Assembly (NCBI GenBank): GCA_937124965.1
Contig: CAKZLB010000016.1
Span: 88,712 to 152,711, forward strand
Source of the DNA: an uncultured Bacteroidota bacterium
GTDB taxonomy: Bacteria; Bacteroidota; Bacteroidia; NS11-12g; UBA9320
DNA length: 64,000 nt
Reading direction: 5' to 3'
The notes under the pieces are model-generated. The model did not search any database. It was not told the origin of the DNA and saw only the letters and a program-made list of their open reading frames with translations. This document shows, piece by piece, positions 35,063 to 43,292 of the stretch. Made by a program: the position numbers and the translations under genes. The first letter of the stretch is position 1, and each line of letters opens with the position of its first letter.

Positions 35063-36380
35063 TTTCTTGAATGTCGAAATCATATGGTAAAATCCAATCC
35101 TCATGCTTGAATCGATGCCATTTGGCCTTTGCCATGTCAACGTTTGGATCAATTAATCTCTGGTGTTTATGCATATTTAAAGACACATAGGAGTTTACGT
35201 AAATCTCAATATCGTTGCCATAGACTGTTTTTAGGTATTGACAGTACTGCCAAATCATATCTGGGTGCGTTGACATGGTGCGATATTGATCTTTGGTTAG
35301 ATCACCGTGCACGTCATGGTAAATTTGTTTACCATCAGCGCCAAGTATCCGAAATCCAATATTTCCGCTCTTTGATCGCAACATCATACGCCAACTGAGC
35401 TTATGGCCTTCCTCTGTCCAATATACCCAACCTGGTATGGCAAAGTGACGAAGTGGTAGTAAAATTTGCCAGACAAAGAATAGAGCAAACCCATAAGTCA
35501 TGAGCGATTTTCGTTTTGGCGTATATTCTAGTGTCGAGGATGTATCAGAAGGTTTGAGTCTGAAAAACTTATGTAACGTTGCAGGCGGGAAGAACAAAAC
35601 GGACGCCCCTATCATCATGTACGGAAAAGTTCCTATTTGAAACGTAATTGAGTTAAACAAATGAAAACCAATACTTATGACGAATGCAAATTTTCGAGTG
35701 GGCTTCCATAGCAGTAATGGGATTACCAATAAATCATAAAGAATACCGCCCCACGCCACAACAATGGGTGTGTACTTTAAGGAGTAAATCCAACCAATTA
35801 TTGGGATAGATTTTTTATGTCCAAGCATATTTGAGGATACAATCCCACTGGTCCAGTCAGGATACCATTTAGCTATGCTAGCGTATACATAAACAACTAG
35901 AAATAATAGTAAAAACTGCCATTTGAAAATTTGTGGAAGTGTTGACTGACGTTTAACTATGCCATACTTCGCGTCTAAACTTAGATTGATGTTCGCTGGA
36001 GTTAAAGTCATCATTAATGATAACAAAAGCATTAAGTAATGATGATTGTTGTAGCTTGTTTTATGCATGAAGTACAAGCCCATCCAGCCAATGGTGAGTA
36101 TTACCATCGCAAAGCGATATCGATACCCAAGGGTGACCATGATTGCCAAACACCCCATTAGTCCAAAATACACATACATCCCATTGCCAGACAATGGTTG
36201 AAGCCATTCAAAACCAATAAAGTTAAACGTAAACTTAGGAGGATCAATAAATACCTGTTTGGTCCAGCCAACCAGAATAGCACCAAAGCACTCAAAGACC
36301 ATGACTAATCCAAAGACAATCCGCCACAAGGTAACAGGACTATGATCAATAGGGCTAAATAAAAACTTCTTTAATTTCAT
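35055..36380 (-). CDS. HTTM (vitamin K-dependent gamma-carboxylase-like) membrane protein
   Basis: 441 residues from ATG 36380. A TTG four codons upstream lies next to the -7 element TACCTTTG (36397-36390) and would leave no leader. About eight membrane segments occur in the first 300 residues, including WRIVFGLVMVFE and YNNHHYLMLLLSLMMTLTPAN, which fit the HTTM domain. A soluble C-terminal part (residues about 320-441) follows. Bacterial HTTM proteins are mostly uncharacterised; carboxylase activity should not be assumed. It heads a tightly packed operon with two DNA alkylation glycosylases. Confidence 0.8.
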   Translation of the reverse strand: MKLKKFLFSPIDHSPVTLWRIVFGLVMVFECFGAILVGWTKQVFIDPPKFTFNFIGFEWLQPLSGNGMYVYFGLMGCLAIMVTLGYRYRFAMVILTIGWMGLYFMHKTSYNNHHYLMLLLSLMMTLTPANINLSLDAKYGIVKRQSTLPQIFKWQFLLLFLVVYVYASIAKWYPDWTSGIVSSNMLGHKKSIPIIGWIYSLKYTPIVVAWGGILYDLLVIPLLLWKPTRKFAFVISIGFHLFNSITFQIGTFPYMMIGASVLFFPPATLHKFFRLKPSDTSSTLEYTPKRKSLMTYGFALFFVWQILLPLRHFAIPGWVYWTEEGHKLSWRMMLRSKSGNIGFRILGADGKQIYHDVHGDLTKDQYRTMSTHPDMIWQYCQYLKTVYGNDIEIYVNSYVSLNMHKHQRLIDPNVDMAKAKWHRFKHEDWILPYDFDIQENE

Positions 36381-36389
36381 TTGGTTTTC

Positions 36390-36397
36390 CAAAGGTA
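36390..36397 (-). promoter_or_regulatory. -7 element TACCTTTG of the HTTM-alkD-alkC operon
   Basis: The minus strand reads TACCTTTG, a TAnnTTTG match, 9 bases before the ATG at 36380. It abuts the alternative TTG start and so supports the ATG. No upstream TTG element is clear. Confidence 0.4.
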
Positions 36398-36433
36398 AAT
36401 AATCCTAATTCGTTCTTTACTGAAAATTACATT

Positions 36434-37351
36434 ATGACGTTGGCGAAGCATATATTTGTTTCTATGCATTCATATATTAATGATAAACACTTGGCTGTAA
36501 AAGATGGAAGCTCGTTCCGTCTAGCAGAATATAAAACAGATTATACAGCAGACTTAAAGAGTAAAAAAGAAGGAAGAAAAAAGCTTAAAAAGGACAAAGA
36601 GATTCTTCATGATTTGCAACGAAAGATGTATGCAACGGATAGTCACTCAGTCTTGTTGGTGTTTCAAGCGATGGATGCAGCAGGAAAAGATAGCACTATA
36701 CGAGAGGTGTTTTCTGGTATGTTCCCTCAAGCGAGTTCAGTTCATAGTTTTAAAGCTCCGACATCAAAAGAGTTAGATCATGATTATTTGTGGCGTTCGG
36801 TAAACGTACTTCCAGAGCGAGGGAAATTCGCAATTTTTAATCGATCGTATTATGAAGAAGTTTTGGTGACTCGTGTACATCCAGAGTATATTGTTGGCCA
36901 GAGAATTCCTGGCGTTAATTCAGTATCCGACATAGATAACACGTTTTGGAGTAATAGGCTACAAGCTATTAAGGATCACGAAAGGCATTTAACGTCGAAT
37001 GGAACAATTATTTTGAAGTTTTTTTTGAACGTAAGTCGAGAGGAACAAAAACGTCGTTTTATCAGTAGAATTGAAACTCCTGAAAAAAATTGGAAGTTCA
37101 ACATTGGAGATTTGCGGGAAAGAGCGCGTTGGGATGATTATATGCAAGCATACGAAGAAGCAATAAGAACAACCGCTTGTGAGTCAGCACCATGGTTTGT
37201 TATTCCGGCTGATAACAAATGGTTTATGCAAACCGCGGTTTGTGATATTATTATAGGAGCACTACAAGAGCTTAATCTTTCATATCCAACTGTTGGTCAA
37301 AAAGAGAGAGATGAGCTGTCAAAAGGTCTTCAAATGCTAAATGAAGAATAG
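36434..37351 (+). CDS. ppk2: Polyphosphate kinase 2 family protein, class III-like
   Basis: 305 residues from the first ATG; the Met at codon 11 is an alternative start. The P-loop MDAAGKDST (residues 80-88), the Walker B/lid segments FNRSYYEEVLVTRVHPE and RERARWDDYMQAYEEA, and HSFKAPTSKELDHDYLWR match PPK2. The SFKAPT / DHDYLWR pattern is that of the class III group, which can phosphorylate AMP and ADP with polyphosphate. It acts in the cytoplasm in nucleotide and energy balance. The subclass is inferred by motif. Confidence 0.9.
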   Translation: MTLAKHIFVSMHSYINDKHLAVKDGSSFRLAEYKTDYTADLKSKKEGRKKLKKDKEILHDLQRKMYATDSHSVLLVFQAMDAAGKDSTIREVFSGMFPQASSVHSFKAPTSKELDHDYLWRSVNVLPERGKFAIFNRSYYEEVLVTRVHPEYIVGQRIPGVNSVSDIDNTFWSNRLQAIKDHERHLTSNGTIILKFFLNVSREEQKRRFISRIETPEKNWKFNIGDLRERARWDDYMQAYEEAIRTTACESAPWFVIPADNKWFMQTAVCDIIIGALQELNLSYPTVGQKERDELSKGLQMLNEE

Positions 37352-37439
37352 CATAAGATGACTTGGTTGCTTGTTAGATTTTTGTAAATTAGTGTGCTTT
37401 TAATTCAGCAATATTACTAAAACTAATTTTAGCATCTTT

Positions 37440-40400
37440 ATGAAACGAGTACTTACATTTTCAGTGTTTTTAATTGTGGTTGGTTTTACCGTGGCTCAAG
37501 CTCAGTGTGTTACCAAATACCCATATACATATACTTTTCAGAACTTTGATACACTTCAAATAGAAGGGAGCTGCGACTTAACGGTAAAAGGAGATAACGG
37601 AGACGGTTGGGTGCAAGACGCACTTGATGATGGAGATTGGCGAGCGGATACCGCTGGAACAGTGTCATTACGAACAGGTCCTGGATCAAGTATGGCTGGC
37701 AGTGGTGTTGGAATAGGAACAGACTATACGGGCAGTACAAGTGGTACGTACTTGTATGCAGAGGCAACAGGATGTCCAAGCGCAGAGGTTGCAATGATTA
37801 GCCCATGTTTTGACTTGGGAAATACCACAATCTACAGGTTGAAGTTTGGTTACCATATGTTTGGAGCGACCATGGGAGAACTGCACGTTGATGTGTATGA
37901 CGGAAGTTCATGGACGAATTCTGTATGGGTGAAAAAAGGGAATCAAGGGGAGGCGTGGCATACGGCGTATGTTCTACTTGAAGATTATGCAAATAAAAAA
38001 ATACAACTGAGATTAAGAGCAATTACCGGTACTGCTTATTTAAGTGACATTGCCATTGACCATATAGTTGTTGAAGAGGCTCCAGAATTCGATTTAGCAA
38101 TAACGAATGTTTGGAGAAGTGCAATGGAATACTCAATGATTCCTGAGAAGCAAGCAAGTGGCAATTTAGATGTTGATATCAATGTGTTTTATGAAAATGC
38201 AGGTACTGATAGCATCAGTGGTATTAAGGTACTAGGGGTTAATAATAAATGGAGAGACAGTGTGACAACAACAGAACTCGGTCCGGGCGATACAATTAGA
38301 ACACAGTTCTCAACTACATTTACTTCTGATTCGAAAGACACTTTATTTGAGATTGAAGGCCAAATGACCCAAACAGATGGCTATACTAATAACAACCAAT
38401 TTGATCAAGCGTTTGACGTTATATCAGATACGGTTTTAGCAAAAGACTATGGTGTTATTACGAATGCTATTGGAGTAACTGGAACTTCTGGGATACGAAT
38501 TGGTCAGCAATTCGAAGTATTACAAGATGATACAGTAACATCGTTTACATTTTTATTGAATGGTCCTGAAGTCGGAGATTCTGTGAGGGCGCATCTGTAT
38601 GAGTTTAGTGGAGGGCCTCAAAACCTAATTCAAAGTTCATATCCAATTGTTATTACTTCCGCAAATCCACTTTGGTATACTGCAACTCTTCCATGTGAAG
38701 AAGCGCTGTCAAAAGGTGACTACTTTGTTGCGATTGAGCAGATGGGAGACAGTAATATGTCGTTGGGTATTGATGGAGAAATTGTATACCCTCAGACTGT
38801 TTACTACAGTTTTGGCGGTGCATGGACAGACTTGGGTACTCAATTTCCAGGTATTACTTTGATTCGAATGAATTTTGGAGAGGTCAAAGGACCTGAAATT
38901 TATGTTAGTTTGACCGATACAATCTGCGATAATGTGGAGTATATAGTTAATGCAAGTGGTGCAGCGACATACTCTTGGGCTCCTTTTGGAATTGTACGAT
39001 CAAAGACTGGCAACACCGTGAAAGTAAAATCAGATACAAGCTTTACGCTTCGAGTAACGGGCACTGATCAATGTAAAGTTTCGGCGGAGTTGGTTAAAGA
39101 CATTACAGTCGTTAATGCACCAAGCCTAACGTTGACCCCAGATACAACAGTCTGTGCGGCGCAAAGCGTTTTATTGCAGGCAAACACTGGAGCAAACTAC
39201 CGATGGGTTGGTGGGCCAAACAATTCAAATTACAATGTGAACCCAACTAAGACGACCGTTTACACGGCAATTGCTGACTCTTTGTATGGGTGTAAAACTC
39301 AGAAATTTGTATCTGTGTATATCAGCAAACCAACTCCTGAAGTAACGAATGATACAACCATTTGTGCATCACAGCCATTAAAATTGAAAGCACTAGGAGG
39401 AACTTCATATCAATGGATTGGCGGTCCGAGTGCTTCAGAACACACCGTAAATCCATCTTCGAATACCTCATATATTGTTCAGGTTATTGATGATTACAAC
39501 TGTAGCGCATATGACACGGTCAACGTAACTACGAAAGCAGGGCCACCACTTTATACATCAGCAGATACTTCCATTTGTTTTGGAAATAAAGTGTTGGTAA
39601 AGGCGTATGGTGCTCAGTCGTATGAGTGGATTGGTGGACCTAAAACGGCTGAATATTTAACACAACCCCTGTCTTCAAAACCTATTATTGTCAAAGGGTT
39701 CGCCCCCAATGGCTGTTATGTATTAGATAGCGTAATGGTTGAAGTTGCGACGATACCAAAAGTAGATGTACGTGCTGATACGATTATTTGTGAAGGAACT
39801 ACATTAGATCTTGAAGCAAAAACACAAGATGATGTAACATTTGACTGGTCTACTAACGAAACTACTAAAACGATTCAAGTTAGCCCTAAGGTAAATACTG
39901 CATATAAGGTGGTAGTTAAAAATTCAACAGGGTGTTCTGCTGAAGATTCTGTTCGACTTATTGTAAACCCATTGCCTGTGTTAGACCTTACTATAACTCA
40001 AGCACACAAGACATTAAGTATTTTGAACTCTTCGAAGAACGTTGATAAACACAAATGGACTTTTGGAGATAATGATAGCTCAACCGAAAAGAGTGTTACA
40101 CACAAATACTTGAAACATGGTGACTATCAAGTGTATTATAGTGCGACTAACGGTTGCGGAAAAGCTGATACAACATTTACGGTTGTGGTTGAAAACCTCA
40201 GTGTTTCTCAGAAGTCTGCATTTGGAAACTTGTCTGTTTATCCAAATCCTGCAGAAAAAAATGTTGTAGTTGAGTTTACAAATTCTGATAGGGGAGTTGT
40301 GCAGGTCAACGTTTTAGATGCAACTGGTAAAGTTGTTTACCAACACGAATCACTTAAAATAAACAACACGTTTATTAGGAATGTTGACATCGATGGATTG

Positions 40401-40472
40401 AGTGCTGGAAGTTATTTGATAGAAATTACTTCTACATCAGGAACATCGGTGACAAAACTTCTCAAACAATAA
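37440..40472 (+). CDS. T9SS-secreted protein with jelly-roll, Ig-like repeats and PKD domain
   Basis: 1010 residues. A signal peptide (residues 1-21) is followed by a MAM-like/jelly-roll domain (residues about 25-215) and a domain of the CARDB kind (about 220-330). Next come at least four Ig-like repeats marked by DTTVC/DTTIC and YxWIGGP. A PKD domain lies at HKWTFGDNDSS, and a type A T9SS sorting domain begins LSVYPNPAEKNV and ends TKLLKQ. Two Cys per Ig repeat suggest disulfides. By domain composition it is a surface adhesin or binding protein; the ligand is unknown. A terminator follows. Confidence 0.87.
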   Translation: MKRVLTFSVFLIVVGFTVAQAQCVTKYPYTYTFQNFDTLQIEGSCDLTVKGDNGDGWVQDALDDGDWRADTAGTVSLRTGPGSSMAGSGVGIGTDYTGSTSGTYLYAEATGCPSAEVAMISPCFDLGNTTIYRLKFGYHMFGATMGELHVDVYDGSSWTNSVWVKKGNQGEAWHTAYVLLEDYANKKIQLRLRAITGTAYLSDIAIDHIVVEEAPEFDLAITNVWRSAMEYSMIPEKQASGNLDVDINVFYENAGTDSISGIKVLGVNNKWRDSVTTTELGPGDTIRTQFSTTFTSDSKDTLFEIEGQMTQTDGYTNNNQFDQAFDVISDTVLAKDYGVITNAIGVTGTSGIRIGQQFEVLQDDTVTSFTFLLNGPEVGDSVRAHLYEFSGGPQNLIQSSYPIVITSANPLWYTATLPCEEALSKGDYFVAIEQMGDSNMSLGIDGEIVYPQTVYYSFGGAWTDLGTQFPGITLIRMNFGEVKGPEIYVSLTDTICDNVEYIVNASGAATYSWAPFGIVRSKTGNTVKVKSDTSFTLRVTGTDQCKVSAELVKDITVVNAPSLTLTPDTTVCAAQSVLLQANTGANYRWVGGPNNSNYNVNPTKTTVYTAIADSLYGCKTQKFVSVYISKPTPEVTNDTTICASQPLKLKALGGTSYQWIGGPSASEHTVNPSSNTSYIVQVIDDYNCSAYDTVNVTTKAGPPLYTSADTSICFGNKVLVKAYGAQSYEWIGGPKTAEYLTQPLSSKPIIVKGFAPNGCYVLDSVMVEVATIPKVDVRADTIICEGTTLDLEAKTQDDVTFDWSTNETTKTIQVSPKVNTAYKVVVKNSTGCSAEDSVRLIVNPLPVLDLTITQAHKTLSILNSSKNVDKHKWTFGDNDSSTEKSVTHKYLKHGDYQVYYSATNGCGKADTTFTVVVENLSVSQKSAFGNLSVYPNPAEKNVVVEFTNSDRGVVQVNVLDATGKVVYQHESLKINNTFIRNVDIDGLSAGSYLIEITSTSGTSVTKLLKQ

Positions 40473-40478
40473 GATAAT

Positions 40479-40512
40479 AATTAGCCGTGTATATCATATA
40501 CGGCTAATTTAA
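40479..40512 (+). terminator. Intrinsic terminator after the T9SS Ig-repeat gene
   Basis: AATTAGCCGT (40479-40488) pairs with ACGGCTAATT (40500-40509) around an 11-base loop; a short T stretch follows. It lies 7-37 bases past the stop and directly before the gbsR operator. Confidence 0.7.
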
Positions 40513-40520
40513 TAAATAAT

Positions 40521-40542
40521 ATTTTCAGAAATAATTGAAAAT
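40521..40542. promoter_or_regulatory. Inverted-repeat operator candidate in the gbsR promoter
   Basis: Arms ATTTTCA (40521-40527) and TGAAAAT (40536-40542) with an 8-base spacer. The right arm contains the TTG element (40535-40537) of the gbsR promoter, so a bound repressor would block transcription. A second TTTCA-N8-TGAAA lies at 41081. Confidence 0.55.
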
Positions 40543-40564
40543 ACAAAATATTGATATATCTTTG
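40535..40564 (+). promoter_or_regulatory. Promoter TTG-N19-TATCTTTG of the gbsR-like gene
   Basis: TTG at 40535-40537, exactly 19 bases, then TATCTTTG at 40557-40564: a full consensus Bacteroidota promoter. It ends 4 bases before the GTG start at 40569, suggesting a leaderless or nearly leaderless transcript. Confidence 0.65.
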
Positions 40565-40568
40565 TCTT

Positions 40569-41063
40569 GTGAAATTAGAAGAAGCACAACAGAAATTTAT
40601 ACAGGGCTGGGGCCAATTAGGTGCCAGTTGGGGTATAAACAGAACAATGGCTCAGATACAAGCCGTGTTGTTGCTTTCGCCAAAACCCTTATGCACAGAC
40701 GAAGTAATGGAGAAACTTCAAATTTCAAGAGGTAATGCAAACATGAACATTCGAGAGCTAATATCATGGGGCGTAGTTTATAAAAGCTTTATTAAAGGAG
40801 ATCGAAAGGAATACTATTATTCAGAGAAAGATATGTGGCAATTGGCTAAGAAGGTGTCACGTGAAAGAAAGAAAAGAGAACTCGAACCACTTGTTCAAAT
40901 ATTAGGAGAATTAAAGACCATTGAAGGAAATGGAGACGAAGTGGATGAGATTAAAAAAGTAGTAAAATCAGCAAACTCAATGGCAAATCGAGCAGAAAGT
41001 GTTCTTGATTTAGTAATGAAGCTAGATGAGAATGTTTTTTTTAAATGGTTTAAAAAGAAGTAA
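40569..41063 (+). CDS. GbsR/MarR family transcriptional regulator
   Basis: 164 residues from GTG 40569; a TTG at 40551 would lie inside the promoter and is rejected. The winged helix is seen as MAQIQAVLLLSPKPLCTDEVMEKL and ISRGNANMNIRELISWGVV, the latter being the recognition helix typical of GbsR-like proteins. The C-terminal half is charged and helical, probably for dimerisation. An inverted repeat overlaps its own promoter and a similar one precedes the downstream membrane-protein genes, suggesting autoregulation and control of that cassette. The inducing ligand is unknown. Confidence 0.83.
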   Translation: MKLEEAQQKFIQGWGQLGASWGINRTMAQIQAVLLLSPKPLCTDEVMEKLQISRGNANMNIRELISWGVVYKSFIKGDRKEYYYSEKDMWQLAKKVSRERKKRELEPLVQILGELKTIEGNGDEVDEIKKVVKSANSMANRAESVLDLVMKLDENVFFKWFKKK

Positions 41064-41080
41064 AAAAATTTTTTACAAAC

Positions 41081-41098
41081 TTTCAAAAATTATTGAAA
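41081..41098. promoter_or_regulatory. Second operator-like inverted repeat, upstream of the membrane-protein genes
   Basis: TTTCA (41081-41085) and TGAAA (41094-41098) flank an 8-base A/T spacer, the same arm sequence and spacing as the core of the gbsR operator. It ends 16 bases before the ATG at 41115. Confidence 0.5.
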
Positions 41099-41114
41099 AT
41101 ATGATAAATATAGT

Positions 41115-41480
41115 ATGAGTTGGAACATTGAAGCATATAGCATTTATTTAGGTGTAACAGCTTACATAACTATAGTTGTTGGCTACATGTTCCATAAATA
41201 TGGTTTCTTTTTGATTTTGAATCTATTCAATGGAAACGTACAAGCTGCGAAATCAATTAACAATTTATTATTGGTAGCGTATTACTTGGTCAATCTGGGA
41301 TACCTCGCAATTTCCATATCTACTTGGCCAGAGCTTCTGTCAATAGTGCAGGTACTGCAGTTGCTCTTTCATAAGATAAGCCTCATTTTATTGGTGCTAG
41401 GCATATTACATTTCAATAACATATTCTGGTTAAACTATTTATCCAGGAGAAAAGACTTTATAAAATTTTTAACTCATTAA
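41115..41480 (+). CDS. Small integral membrane protein, cassette protein 1
   Basis: 121 residues with three predicted membrane helices. The pattern LFNGNVQAAKSINNLLLVAYYLVNLGYLA in the middle is mirrored in the next gene (LF/IF-x-G, A-x-S-x-N-x-L, YL-x2-LG), so the two are probably an ancient duplication. No family with a known role is recognised. It is the first structural gene after the gbsR-like regulator, with the second inverted repeat just upstream, and is 12 bases before its paralogue. A heteromeric membrane complex is an inference. Confidence 0.65.
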   Translation: MSWNIEAYSIYLGVTAYITIVVGYMFHKYGFFLILNLFNGNVQAAKSINNLLLVAYYLVNLGYLAISISTWPELLSIVQVLQLLFHKISLILLVLGILHFNNIFWLNYLSRRKDFIKFLTH

Positions 41481-41492
41481 TACATATCAATT

Positions 41493-41906
41493 ATGAAAAA
41501 CTTAATTGTTCCAACCTACATTGTTTACCTACCCATCGCTATCGTACTTACGTTTATTGTAGCAAAGATTTTCTTCAGAAATTCAAAAATCTTTATGTCG
41601 GATATATTCAGAGGAAGAATGGAGATTGCCGACAGCACCAACAAATTGTTCGAAATGGGGTTCTATTTACTTAGTCTTGGATTTGCCCTTTTTATCATGA
41701 AGGTTAATGATTATTTCGAAATGAATACTCAACAATTTTACGAAGTGCTGAGTGAAAAAATTGGTGTGTTAAGTGTATTTCTTGGGTTAATGGTTTTCTT
41801 TAATCTTTACATGCTTTTCAGAGGAAAGAAAAAAACGTCTGAGAACGAACGAATTAGAGCGCGACTTGAAAATCAACAAAACCTAAGAGCGAATACTGTC
41901 AAGTAA
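41493..41906 (+). CDS. Small integral membrane protein, cassette protein 2
   Basis: 137 residues, three membrane helices, with a charged cytoplasmic C-terminal tail (RGKKKTSENERIRARLE). It resembles the preceding protein in helix layout and in the IFRGRMEIADSTNKLFEMGFYLLSLG segment. Unknown function. The 12-base gap to the upstream gene and 40-base gap to the next suggest one operon. Confidence 0.65.
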   Translation: MKNLIVPTYIVYLPIAIVLTFIVAKIFFRNSKIFMSDIFRGRMEIADSTNKLFEMGFYLLSLGFALFIMKVNDYFEMNTQQFYEVLSEKIGVLSVFLGLMVFFNLYMLFRGKKKTSENERIRARLENQQNLRANTVK

Positions 41907-41946
41907 CTGCGGTTGTCGTATTTCACTAACATAAAACACAATTCAA

Positions 41947-42324
41947 ATGAAAGCTTTAATATCAATCAATTTTTATCTACAAGCCGTAATAATAGCAACT
42001 TGCTTAGTTGCAGTTATAGAGCCAGAATTACTTGTACTTGAGGCATTAGCACTCGGGGTAACTCAAATGATTTTTTCACTAATGTTTCTAATAGTCAGAG
42101 GGAACAAGTCAAAACTAAAAGGACATTTTTTTGCAGCAACAATTTATCTAGGGTCACTTTACCTTGGCTTATTTAATCAACCTTTCGGACTGCAGTTTCA
42201 TATAGATGGAAAAGATTTACTTTTTTGGGTAGTTCCAGCTTTGCTATGCTGCTATTATTGGTATCAAACCTTTGTGCATCTCAACCCATTTAGAATTTTT
42301 AACCATCATGTATTAGATTTATGA
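41947..42324 (+). CDS. Four-helix membrane protein, cassette protein 3
   Basis: 125 residues with four hydrophobic segments (MKALISINFYLQAVIIATCL at the start, then helices near residues 35-50, 58-75 and 90-108). Not obviously related to the two preceding membrane proteins. No family recognised. Its last four bases overlap the start of the SDR gene (ATGA-type overlap), so it is translationally coupled to the oxidoreductase. Confidence 0.62.
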   Translation: MKALISINFYLQAVIIATCLVAVIEPELLVLEALALGVTQMIFSLMFLIVRGNKSKLKGHFFAATIYLGSLYLGLFNQPFGLQFHIDGKDLLFWVVPALLCCYYWYQTFVHLNPFRIFNHHVLDL

Positions 42325-43223
42325 AAATAGTCATAGCAGGAGGTTCTGGCTTTATTGGAAGCTACCTCATTCGACGATTTGAAGAAGAAGGTCACTCTGT
42401 AATAAACATTTCCCGTAGTCCCAAAAAAGTTGCACAAGCAAATATACTATGGGATGATCGAACAGGATTAGAACATGCCATTAACCATTGTGATGTGCTC
42501 ATAAACATGGCAGGGAAATCAGTGGATTGTCGCTACAATGACCAAAATAAAAAAGCCATACTTGACTCTAGAGTTTCGACAACAAAACTATTACAAGAAG
42601 TAGTTGAAACTGTTTCTCATCCTCCAGAAGTGTGGTTTAATAGTTCAACCGCAACAATATATCGGCATGCAATGGATCGGCCTATGGACGAAGAGTCAGG
42701 AGATATCGGCACTGGATTTTCGGTAAATGTAGCTACTTCTTGGGAAAAGACATTTTTTGCGACCACCCGTCGAGAAACACGACTGATTGCACTTCGCACA
42801 GCCATAACATTAGGTCCGAATGGAGGAGCTTATAAGCATTTTAATGGTTTGTCAAAAATTGGTTTTGGAGGAAAACAGGGTTCTGGCAAACAGATGGTTA
42901 GTTTTGTCCATGTAGAAGACGTTTATCAAGCCATCGATTTTCTAATTAACAATAATTTCGCGACTGGAGTATTCAATGTTTCGGCACCAAACCCCATAAC
43001 AAACGATACTTTTATGCATGCTTTCAGGACGAATAATTCAATTAAGATTGGAATTCCGATTAAACGATGGATGCTGGAAATTGGGGCTTTCTTTCTACGA
43101 ACAGAAACCGAGCTGTTACTAAAAAGCCGTTGGGTACTTCCAACTCGATTAATAGCGATGAATTTCCAATTTAAATACAACACCATTGGTGAGGCGATTT
43201 CGGCGATAGGCAAGTCTAACTAG
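42321..43223 (+). CDS. TIGR01777-like NAD(P)-dependent SDR oxidoreductase
   Basis: 300 residues. The Rossmann loop is GGSGFIGSYL (residues 7-16). INMAGKSVDCRY, then a NSSTATIYRH segment, then GPNGGAYKHFNGLSKIGFGGKQGSGKQMVSFVHVEDV match the TIGR01777 group of extended SDR proteins with a DUF1731-type C-terminus. Substrate unknown. The classical YxxxK is not clearly placed (a TSWEK motif sits where SxWE is usual in this group). It is the last gene of the gbsR-controlled cassette. Confidence 0.82.
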   Translation: MKIVIAGGSGFIGSYLIRRFEEEGHSVINISRSPKKVAQANILWDDRTGLEHAINHCDVLINMAGKSVDCRYNDQNKKAILDSRVSTTKLLQEVVETVSHPPEVWFNSSTATIYRHAMDRPMDEESGDIGTGFSVNVATSWEKTFFATTRRETRLIALRTAITLGPNGGAYKHFNGLSKIGFGGKQGSGKQMVSFVHVEDVYQAIDFLINNNFATGVFNVSAPNPITNDTFMHAFRTNNSIKIGIPIKRWMLEIGAFFLRTETELLLKSRWVLPTRLIAMNFQFKYNTIGEAISAIGKSN

Positions 43224-43237
43224 TAAAAAATGAGTAC

Positions 43238-43284
43238 ATGACACGGCAGAAATACCTATTGGTACTTATATTTGTCTGTGTCAT
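43238..43284. repeat. 7-bp inverted repeat flanking the histidine-kinase promoter
   Basis: ATGACAC (43238-43244) and GTGTCAT (43278-43284) enclose the -7 element TATATTTG (43267-43274). Could be a regulator site; arms are short for the 33-base spacing. Confidence 0.3.
43267..43274 (+). promoter_or_regulatory. -7 element TATATTTG of the histidine kinase gene
   Basis: TATATTTG matches TAnnTTTG, 18 bases upstream of the ATG at 43293. No TTG at 19-21 bases. Confidence 0.4.
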
Positions 43285-43292
43285 AGGCTCAT

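Noticed and set aside
36381-36392. TTG start for the HTTM gene
   Set aside because: It abuts and overlaps the -7 element TACCTTTG; ATG four codons later is the better start.
40551-40568. TTG start for the gbsR-like gene
   Set aside because: This segment contains the -7 promoter element TATCTTTG; GTG 40569 starts at the family-like KLEEAQ.
43238-43284. Mobile-element terminal repeats or attachment site at the ATGACAC/GTGTCAT pair
   Set aside because: Only 7-bp arms 33 bases apart around a promoter, with no target duplication or transposase.
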